The position numbers and the translations under genes are program-made. From assembly GCA_028554795.2 (NCBI GenBank), contig CM068831.1:58465180-58529179 (forward strand): a stretch of DNA of 64,000 nucleotides. The letters run 5' to 3'. This DNA comes from Sinohyriopsis cumingii (lineage: Eukaryota > Mollusca > Bivalvia > Unionida > Unionidae). Below, piece by piece: positions 1-6,944 of this stretch (position 1 is its first letter; the number at the start of each line of letters is the position of its first letter). The notes under the pieces are model-generated. The model worked only from the letters and a program-made list of their open reading frames with translations. It was not told the origin of the DNA and did not search any database.

Positions 1-115
1 TATGCTTGCGCCATCCGCTAAGTACTCTCCCCATCTAGTGAATAAGAAGTAACATTGGGAAATTTTGCTTTACTGTTAATTGGCTCTATATATGTATCTA
101 CGTCAAGACACTTAC

Positions 116-370
116 CTCACAAATGCGCTGATTGTTCACACGACAGTCTTTCAGTAATTTGCCCTGGGCTATACAAGTCCTGAAACACCAGGTTTTGCAG
201 ATATCATTCATACTGTCTGTGAGTTGCTTGCTGATAGCATGAATCGTGCCAACAAGTGTCTTTGAAACCCCTGGTACATCCTTCAGTGGCGCACCACTGA
301 CTCCAATGAATATGATTGTAAATGTCAAAGCAATCAGGAAAGATATACCAAGGCTAAATCGTAGCTCCAT
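116..370 (-). CDS. First exon of a small secreted cysteine-rich protein
   Basis: An 85-codon exon starts with ATG at 370. It has a hydrophobic N-terminal signal segment (about residues 6-26, ending in VSGA) followed by a region with five cysteines (C-x3-C-x3-C, then two more). A consensus splice donor (GAG|GTAAGT) falls at 116/115, so the protein continues in an exon outside the window or not recognised. The layout fits a secreted peptide such as an antimicrobial, venom-like or protease-inhibitor peptide, but I do not recognise the family. The signal peptide and donor are seen; the secreted role is inferred. Confidence 0.5.
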
Positions 371-1055
371 CTGTAATGGTACAATGAAATGACAAAATTA
401 CAGGGAGTCAAATAGGGATTGCCTACATTAGCACTTTGGTCTCTTGCTGCTTGGGTAAAAGAGTATTGCGCATGTTGTATATATTGTATTGTTTATTTGT
501 TTGCTTGCTAGTTTGCTTTCTCGAATGTTTGTTCTTGGGTGGTTGTTTGCTTGGTAAGTTGCTGGTTTGTTATTTTTTCGTTCGTTCTTTGAACGGTTGA
601 TTATTTAATTAGTTGGTTGGATGTTTCGTTAGTGACCAACCGATTGGTTTACTTGGTTAGACAGTTAATTATTTTATTGAATGGTTGATTGGATGTTGGT
701 TGGTAGGTTGGATGGTTAGTGCAATCGTTGATTGGTCATTTTTGTTGATAAAAAAATCACAGCTCCGAACCCTTCGATTCCCCGTTAACTAAAAGACACT
801 AATGCCATAAACGCAACAGGACCCGCTTATATAGAAACCCAACGGATCAACCAGTTAGGTTTGCGATAAGAAGATTTGTTTCATAGAGAGGAAAATTACT
901 TAAGATTACATACATGTAAACATCGGCGCTGAAATAGTGCTATGTATGAAATTTAGTTATAAACTAGAATAAACTAAATTTTGTAATAGCTTTAAAATCG
1001 AGTACTACTAATGGGCAAATGTACAAGAGTGAATTACTCCCTTAATTTTGTAAAG
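371..1055. other. Non-coding host DNA
   Basis: No supported gene. 480-740 is T/G-rich and made of loosely repeated GGTTGGTTGGTTTGNTTG-type words, probably degenerate simple sequence. Confidence 0.5.
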
Positions 1056-1225
1056 CAAGCTCTGTTAGCTCAGTTGGTTGAACGTCAGTCTATTAATACA
1101 AAGGTCTCAGGTTCCATATCAGCGCATACCAGTTAGGTCGGCTACCTCGGTGTGTCCTTAGTAAAGACACTTAGCTCTAATTTCTTCGGCATGATATATC
1201 CAATAATGTGTCAGAATGTAGTTTA
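1056..1225 (+). repeat. tRNA-derived SINE-like remnant
   Basis: The start looks like a tRNA 5' half with a good A-box (TAGCTCAGTTGGT at about 1069) and a B-box-like GGTTCCATATC about 40 nt later, with no foldable mature tRNA 3' end. A non-tRNA body follows. This is the layout of a tRNA-derived SINE. Family not identified. Confidence 0.45.
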
Positions 1226-3557
1226 AAGCAACAACAACATTATTTTTGTATAAATAATAAAACCACGATCATGTCTAAAACAAATACTACGACTTCGGAT
1301 CAAACGGTCCTTGCTTTAAAAAACAAATTTGCCAAATAACTTTCTGTTCTCATCATGTTTATAAAATTCCATTTATATATGATGATCTGTTAAACAATTC
1401 ACGCATACAGTTGATATTATATGTTGACATTGCTGTTCACGATTATCTCAGAACATGTAATTCTCAACTAAGGACATGTAATTTTCAACTGAAAGTAGTG
1501 TTTAAGCAAATTTCTTTATCTGACATTGGAAATTAAGTCCTCAATCTCGTCACCTTTCTAACTTGTATTTTTTGTACATAATAACGTTAAGAAAAACAAA
1601 AATAAAATCATTAACCAAGATGTCATTCAGGATAAATGACAAAGCGCGCTGATGATGATCCTTATGCAATAAAGATTTAATGTGATTGCAGATGACCTGA
1701 GTAAATTAGTTCCTTACACGATTCAAATTACTCGACAAATTATACGTAGCTATGGCTGTCGTGCGACAGACTATTCACGATGGTCAGTTTTGAGTGGTAC
1801 CTTGTACTTAGTACAACTATATTTTTACAAAAGGCTTCACTAACAGAAAAATTCAAGTTCCTTTACACAAGGGATCTTTTATTTATTATACCAAATACTG
1901 TATGGTTGCAAATTAAGACAGACGACAGTATCACATGATTAAGCAAGGGAGGCCACCTCTGCAGGCTTATGTCAACATTTACCATGCTTGCGCGCCAAAA
2001 ATTTACGATGCGTATGCCTTGAACTTTTGAAGGTTCATAGAAAGGACGATGTCGAATTAACAGGTAAAATAAGGAGCTGCATTATTGAACCCCGTGTAAA
2101 ATGAACTCTCTTTATCATTTTTTGAACGTTTGCTAAATTGCATATTTTACACTATTTGCGATGCCATTTGATAAAAAGGGTCATTTATGGTATGTAATTC
2201 ACCGAGCTAAGTTATATTGAAATTTTGAGGAAATTTAACAGTATAGTAGCCTTACGCATGAAACAATATTCAGCATATCCGCATGCTCAAATTCTTTATT
2301 TCGATCGCTGAACAGCAGACTAGCTTTACAAAAAATACGAGAAAGCTATAAGATAAATGATATGATAAATAAATGATGACAGCAAAATGAGTCCTTCTTA
2401 TGAATTACATGTCATCTTGATCCATCATCGAGTAAGTTGTAACGAACATGTGCCGTTTAAATCATCAACAACATTATTCTTGAAAAACTAATTAAAACGT
2501 CTTCATGTTTGTTGGGCGGGGCGGGACAGCAGTTAACATGTTGTAGTTTTCTGCAAAGACGTCTCCAATTGTTTTAATGACTCTTGATCTGACGTTATCT
2601 AAATGCGAAAATTACGTACATCATAGAGTATTGTCGTCCTTGTTATACATTTTAGTCGCTGTTACAGGTTTTATTTTATTCTCGATCCAAAGTTGTGATG
2701 ATTGGAACACAATAATCTGATTAATGTATACGATATTTGCGTTGATTTTACATAAGATCGCTGGCAAAACTAACGAATGACGCATTTAATTGAATAAGTA
2801 ATATGTAAATAATGTAAGTTTTGCTACTTGTCTTGTACGTATTTTGTCTGGGTTACATAGCTGCAGAACGATTTATTTACAATCACCCAAATCCTGGTCT
2901 TAATTCTACGACCTCACTTAGCGGTTCGTCAAGTCATCAAGACGGTTCACATTTCCCTTCGATTTCGCTTGACTATTCTCAACACGTTTCACTCATCCAA
3001 TGTAACGTTCACATTATCTTACCTACATTAGGAACATAGTATACTGAACAAATCTGATTTATTTCGTTTTACTGAGACTTGTCTCATCCATGATTTTTTA
3101 TTACGAACTTATTTTCCGAATTTATCACAATCCAGTAAGATCTTAAGATCATGGTGATGATGCTGCTATATCTGTGCCAGATAATCGCTACTATTTTAAA
3201 GGAGTTATGATAGTGACCAAAATGGACTAGAATGCTTATGTAGTTAACTTTTACGTAGGCAAAATATATCGGAAAAGAACAATAACTCAGTTATAATAGT
3301 ACAGACCTCTTAATTCAACGTCCGGTTATACTTAAATGATAGAAAGACTCTATACACGTCGCCGCCAGTAGGGTAACAATGGCATCATATTAACATGTGT
3401 ATTTAACTTGTTTAATCAATTGTTAAGTGAAAAAGTAAATCACCATGCGAAGAATTTTCACTTCACCAGCGTATCAATAAGCCCATATGTATAAATGAAA
3501 ACTAGTAATATGTGCAAGACTGTTTGCTTCTGAAAAACAATGAAGGTCCAGTTGGGC
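1226..3557. other. Non-coding host DNA left of the transposon
   Basis: AT-rich sequence with no ORF showing convincing protein features. The 72-codon ORF at 2821-3039 has no recognisable domain and no clear splice or promoter context. Confidence 0.5.
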
Positions 3558-3563
3558 CAGATA
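3558..3563. repeat. Left target-site duplication (CAGATA)
   Basis: CAGATA lies directly outside the left TIR and is repeated exactly outside the right TIR at 23843-23848. A 6-bp duplication is the hallmark of Polinton/Maverick integrase insertion. A perfect match suggests a recent insertion. Confidence 0.95.
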
Positions 3564-3851
3564 AGTAGTGAATGGGGTCACCCTACGTACAATGGGAATT
3601 ACCATTAAAAACACCCCTGGGTCAATCTACGTACAATGGAAATTTAACATGGCGAAAAATCGTGGGTCAATCTACGTACAAGGGGAATTTAACATGGGAA
3701 TAAATCGTGGGTCACTCTACGTACAAGGGGAATTTAACATGGGATTTTTTTTAAATTTTAAAAAAATTTTTTTTAAAAAAAGGGGTAGGCAATGGAAAGG
3801 CTATCTCTTTTCGAGAAATATGGCTGGCCCTGAAAAGGGCCTTTGGGTTTT
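3564..3851 (+). repeat. Left terminal inverted repeat with 45-bp iterons
   Basis: It matches the reverse complement of 23555-23842 over 288 bp with a few differences: a one-base change in a T-run and a small CT/G difference near 3824. The outer half carries four tandem units of about 45 bp, each starting GGGTCA and containing CTACGTACAA (units start near 3575, 3619, 3664 and 3709). The inner part has an A/T-run block and, on the minus strand, a histone-type stem-loop. The iterons may bind integrase or replication proteins (inference). Confidence 0.95.
3804..3841 (-). terminator. Histone-type 3' end signal in left TIR (stem-loop plus purine element)
   Basis: Read on the minus strand, GGCCCT-TTTC-AGGGCC (3841 to 3826) forms the 6-bp stem and 4-nt loop of replication-dependent histone mRNAs. 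It is followed 14 nt later by AAAAGAGA (3811-3804), which is complementary to the CUCUUUU core at the 5' end of animal U7 snRNA. It lies 24 nt after the stop of the minus-strand ORF at 3867-4100. Confidence 0.8.
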
Positions 3852-3866
3852 ATGTTAATGTATTCA

Positions 3867-4100
3867 TTAACATAAATGGCACCGCATTGGTCTTCTTCTT
3901 GTCCTTAGGCTGCGTCTTACTGTTGGTCCGTACATCAGCACTCTTTTCAGGCATCCTTGTCTTTCGACGTAGATCCTACGTATCCACAGGCTGGTGTTTG
4001 TCCTGTGGACAACGGTCCACTTAGATCGGACATACATGAGCAAGTCTGTCCGAAACATCATGGAAGACACAAGGGTGGATGACTCAACTGTAGTCCACAT
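3867..4100 (-). CDS. Small arginine-rich protein, left terminal gene
   Basis: A 77-residue ORF with a basic, Arg-rich second half and no family I recognise. By sequence alone it would be doubtful, but its context fits a gene. A minus-strand TATA box (CTATAAATA at 4153-4145) lies about 45 nt upstream of the ATG, the spacing seen for other genes of the element. A histone-type stem-loop follows the stop by 24 nt. It is divergent from the gene at 4320. A different frame over its 3' half (about 3852-3956) is Lys-rich and ends just before the stem-loop, so a frameshifted or alternative product is possible. Confidence 0.45.
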   Translation of the reverse strand: MWTTVESSTLVSSMMFRTDLLMYVRSKWTVVHRTNTSLWIRRIYVERQGCLKRVLMYGPTVRRSLRTRRRPMRCHLC

Positions 4101-4144
4101 CTTGAAGCGACGAGAACAGGTGAATCAATGCATTGAACGGAGCT

Positions 4145-4272
4145 TATTTATAGGCGGAGGAAGGATTGAAACGGATTGAGTTCATTTACCAATCCGAACA
4201 CGCGTTACAGAATTCAGTCAGCTCGCATCCAATCCGAAGAGAGCAGTCTGTGACGTCACGTAGTCAATATAG
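4145..4272. promoter_or_regulatory. Divergent promoter with CRE and repeated CCAAT elements
   Basis: Between the two left terminal genes lie a minus-strand TATA (4145-4153), two direct copies of CCAATCCGAA (4189-4198, 4229-4238), inverted GGATTGA words (4163-4180), a perfect cAMP-response-element palindrome TGACGTCA (4251-4258), and a weak plus-strand TATA (ATATAGA, 4266-4272) about 50 nt before the ATG at 4320. The motifs are seen; binding of CREB/ATF or NF-Y is inferred. Confidence 0.5.
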
Positions 4273-4319
4273 ATTCGCTAGCGCTTGTGTGCAGTCAATC
4301 TATGCGACAGTGATTCAAC

Positions 4320-4898
4320 ATGACGGAAACTCAGAAAACGATCCAGTGGGGTGCACCAGCAGGGGAGACTGCCCAAGGGAACCCGGACTTACTTTCAGAA
4401 GAGGTGAATTGGGATTTTGTGGATTTTCTCTCCTCGCAAGAATTTGTTCCGGAACCTTCGTTACTTTCTTCATTACCGCAAGTGGAGAATTTTAGACAGA
4501 GACAGAAAGAAGAATTGGAGAAATTTATACAACGACAAAAGGAAGCGGAACAGACTTTTCTCCTACAGCAACAGCAACAAGAAGAAGAGGTAAGAAAAAA
4601 ACAACAGCAACAACAGCAAGAAGAAGTAGCAGCAAAGAAACAAGAGGGTGAAAATCAAACGGTCACGGTACTGTTGGACATTTTAGCGGAGTTAAGAAGT
4701 CTGAAACAAATGTATCAGACTTCTTTATCACGACCGAAGAGAATACGACCTTCCCGAGCCAAACATGTCAACCCTGTGACTAAGCCTACCGTACCACCCT
4801 TAGTGATTTCAACCCAATCATCATCATCAACATTACGCAGTCCAGAAGTAGGCCTTGGCCGTGGCAAAGGCTTAAGGCAGTTAAAATTGATTGCTTAA
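4320..4898 (+). CDS. Glutamine-rich coiled-coil protein
   Basis: 192 residues. An acidic N-terminus (to about 55) is followed by a long charged helix (about 58-130) with two poly-Gln/Glu tracts, a hydrophobic heptad-like stretch near VTVLLDILAELRSL, and a basic Ser/Pro-rich tail. No enzyme motif is visible and I do not recognise the family. The ATG is preceded by CAAC and sits about 50 nt after a weak TATA. The gene ends 28 nt before a histone-type stem-loop. The Gln tract resembles that of the gene at 21361 at the other end, which may reflect shared composition rather than homology. Confidence 0.75.
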   Translation: MTETQKTIQWGAPAGETAQGNPDLLSEEVNWDFVDFLSSQEFVPEPSLLSSLPQVENFRQRQKEELEKFIQRQKEAEQTFLLQQQQQEEEVRKKQQQQQQEEVAAKKQEGENQTVTVLLDILAELRSLKQMYQTSLSRPKRIRPSRAKHVNPVTKPTVPPLVISTQSSSSTLRSPEVGLGRGKGLRQLKLIA

Positions 4899-4926
4899 AC
4901 TCACCCCCTGCACCATGAAGAAAAAA

Positions 4927-4964
4927 GGCCCTTTTCAGGGCCACCCACATTTCTCGAAAAGAAA
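4927..4964 (+). terminator. Histone-type 3' end signal after the 4320 gene
   Basis: GGCCCT-TTTC-AGGGCC at 4927-4942 is followed by ACCCACA, the usual histone cleavage context, and by AAAAGAAA (4957-4964) after a 14-nt gap. The stop codon is 28 nt upstream. No AATAAA is seen between the stop and the stem-loop. Confidence 0.85.
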
Positions 4965-5101
4965 TACAATTTCAATTTGCCAATAACTCAAAAAAAAAAC
5001 TCACCCATGTTACCCTTTTAATACGTGTCTGTGTATGAGTGCGTGAGTGTAGCTTCTTATTTTAAAATCACAACTCAAAGACACTTACCTTATATCATTC
5101 A

Positions 5102-5107
5102 TTTATT
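5102..5107 (-). terminator. Poly(A) signal for the zinc-knuckle gene
   Basis: TTTATT on the plus strand reads AATAAA on the minus strand, about 87 nt after the stop of the minus-strand gene. No histone-type stem-loop is present here. Confidence 0.4.
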
Positions 5108-5193
5108 CTTTTCTCCATTTTTTACAATCCAATTCACAATTTATAACACAACACTTTAATTAAAAGTTCATTAATTTCTTCTTTTCTCCTTGT

Positions 5194-5682
5194 TTAGTCT
5201 CTCCGTTTTTTGAATTTCTTCACCGTCACACTCTTTTCCTCTTCTTCCTCCTCGCTTTCTTCCCTTCTTCTTTTTTTCTCCTGTTTCTTTTTCTTCACCT
5301 GTCTTCTTTCTTCCTCAGAAGAATCCCTCTCTTCCTCAGAAGAATCCCTCTCTTCCTCTGAAGAATCCCTCTCTTCTTCTGAAGAATTCCTCTTTTCTTC
5401 TGACTCCTCTTGTTTCTTTTTTGGGCAATCTGGAGACCAATGTCCTTTTTCTTGACAATGATAACAGGTATCTTGACTTTTGTCTCTTCTAACTCCTTTT
5501 TTTCTTTTTTGACGGTCTGGACACTCTGAAGACCAATGCCCTTTCTTCTGACAGATATAGCAAGTATCTTGACTTTTATCTCTAAAGGAAGGAGAGTAGT
5601 CCGTAGGCTGGTCTGAAGAGAATTTTCTAATGACCCCTCGCAAAGCTCTGACGAAACGTTCCATCTGGTCAGTCTCTTCCAT
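5194..5682 (-). CDS. Zinc-knuckle (CCHC) nucleic-acid-binding protein
   Basis: 162 residues from the ATG at 5682. Two retroviral Gag-type knuckles, C-x2-C-x4-H-x4-C, lie at about residues 41-54 and 73-86. Each is preceded by the same DKSQDTC sequence, so they arose by duplication. After them come four tandem EERDSSE-type acidic serine repeats, then Lys/Arg and Glu blocks. It probably binds single-stranded nucleic acid; the acidic serine repeats look like casein kinase II targets (inference). An upstream in-frame ATG at 5730 is rejected as the start because it lies only about 7 nt after the minus-strand TATA (TATATAAA, about 5737-5744), before the expected transcript start. Confidence 0.8.
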   Translation of the reverse strand: MEETDQMERFVRALRGVIRKFSSDQPTDYSPSFRDKSQDTCYICQKKGHWSSECPDRQKRKKGVRRDKSQDTCYHCQEKGHWSPDCPKKKQEESEEKRNSSEEERDSSEEERDSSEEERDSSEEERRQVKKKKQEKKRRREESEEEEEEKSVTVKKFKKRRD

Positions 5683-5736
5683 CGTTGTGCTCGGCTCGAG
5701 AGTGAAATGAATAGTGAAAGGACAAGACACACACCC

Positions 5737-5768
5737 TTTTATATACGCTGGTCTGCTATGACTATAAA
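5737..5768. promoter_or_regulatory. Back-to-back TATA boxes of a divergent promoter
   Basis: A minus-strand TATATAAA (5744-5737) serves the zinc-knuckle gene and a plus-strand CTATAAAG (about 5761-5768) serves the polymerase gene. The TATA boxes lie about 50-60 nt from the chosen ATGs (5682 and 5817). Confidence 0.6.
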
Positions 5769-5816
5769 GTAGTTTATGGTGTTTGAACTTGAGTCATTTG
5801 ACTTTTTGCTTTCAAG

Positions 5817-6944
5817 ATGAAACGATCCCATTCATTCGAGAAGAAAGAAGAAAGTAAGAGGCAGAAACGTGATCTATCGCCTCGTACCAGGGCTGAGATC
5901 TTGGCACAAATTCATGCCAGTGATTTTGAAGAGGACATGAGTGAACCAGAATTTGAAACCTCTAAACCAAGTTCACCACCCTTAGTCAACCCTGAAAAAT
6001 ACTATTCCATTCGAGAGACGGAAAAGCGCTCCTCTAGAAAATTTAGAACCACGGCTTACAAATACACGGTGAAGTTTAAAGATTTCAAGTCCGAAGTACC
6101 GTTAGAGAAAGCAGAAGGGTTCATCACCGGAGTGTGGGATTCTCTGCTCACTTCACTCAAGCGACAATGTCAACCCAAAGAAGACGACCGCTTGAGACTT
6201 TCCATACAACACGACGGTTTGAAATCCCCTGTTTGGATCGAGTTTAGCACCCCTGCAGAATTGACCGCTTCCAAAGTCATGGACAAGATTCAACACGTGC
6301 AACAATCTAATGACCAGTTTGACATCACCGATGGAAAAGCCACATTGGACATGACCCACGTCTCTCCTCCTCAAGGGACCGGACGCAAAAAGATGTTATT
6401 GGTGGACGACCTTCGCAACACCAAAACGAGTCTCGTCCGAATTAACAACCCTCATGACCAGATGTGTTTAGCCCGTGCCATCGTGGTGGGACGAACCTAT
6501 GCCAACAAGAACGACACGGTAGAATGGAAAAGAACCTGGAACACTATTCAACGTTCCGACCGAGCCAAACAACGAAACGAAGCAGAACTCCTGTTACAAC
6601 AAGCCGGACTGTCCAAAGACACACCCTGTGGCATTCCTGAGATGCAAAAATTCCAAGATGCCCTAGCTCCACGATACACCTTGAAAGTGCACCCTCAAGA
6701 AGTGCGCGGACCTCTGTTGTTTCGAGGCCAAGATTTTAAGGACGGAAAATACATTCACCTTTATCATCACGATGACCATTTCGATACCATTACCAGTATC
6801 ACTGGATTCCTGGGATATGTTTATTATTGTGAGAAATGTGACTGTGGTTATAATAATCGAGAGCAACACAAACATTGTGGATGGAAATGCTCAGGATGTT
6901 TGGCCTCTCCACCCTGTCTGAGCGAAGAACCAGTGCCTTGTTAA
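5817..6944 (+). CDS. POLB: DNA polymerase B, N-terminal part, ended by an in-frame stop
   Basis: 375 residues. The N-terminus is Lys/Arg-rich (nuclear-localisation-like). The middle matches the conserved N-terminal region found before the exonuclease domain in Polinton polymerases, ending in a cysteine/histidine cluster (about 335-375, with YYCEKC, HKHC and CSGC). The cluster is cut by TAA at 6942-6944. Reading on in the same frame, the remaining Cys/His motifs and the whole polymerase follow without another stop to 9878, so this is one gene with a nonsense codon. The normal product would be about 1,350 residues, usual for protein-primed Polinton polymerases. ATG is chosen because a TATA box lies about 50 nt upstream. 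Confidence 0.9.
   Translation: MKRSHSFEKKEESKRQKRDLSPRTRAEILAQIHASDFEEDMSEPEFETSKPSSPPLVNPEKYYSIRETEKRSSRKFRTTAYKYTVKFKDFKSEVPLEKAEGFITGVWDSLLTSLKRQCQPKEDDRLRLSIQHDGLKSPVWIEFSTPAELTASKVMDKIQHVQQSNDQFDITDGKATLDMTHVSPPQGTGRKKMLLVDDLRNTKTSLVRINNPHDQMCLARAIVVGRTYANKNDTVEWKRTWNTIQRSDRAKQRNEAELLLQQAGLSKDTPCGIPEMQKFQDALAPRYTLKVHPQEVRGPLLFRGQDFKDGKYIHLYHHDDHFDTITSITGFLGYVYYCEKCDCGYNNREQHKHCGWKCSGCLASPPCLSEEPVPC
6942..6944 (+). other. In-frame TAA interrupting the polymerase gene
   Basis: The only stop between the ATG at 5817 and the terminator at 9878. It falls inside the zinc-binding Cys/His cluster, which resumes in the same frame directly after it. It may be a simple nonsense mutation, a sequencing error, or a read-through stop. 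The sequence shows only the stop. Confidence 0.9.

Noticed and set aside
1061..1135. Possible tRNA gene on the plus strand
   Set aside because: Good A-box, but a weak B-box and no matching acceptor stem; better read as a SINE-like remnant.
4166..4495. 109-codon ORF overlapping the start of the 4320 gene
   Set aside because: It is in another frame, crosses the promoter, and has no protein-like features.
5210..5455. Serine-rich ORF on the plus strand inside the zinc-knuckle gene
   Set aside because: It is the antisense shadow of the Glu/Ser repeat region.
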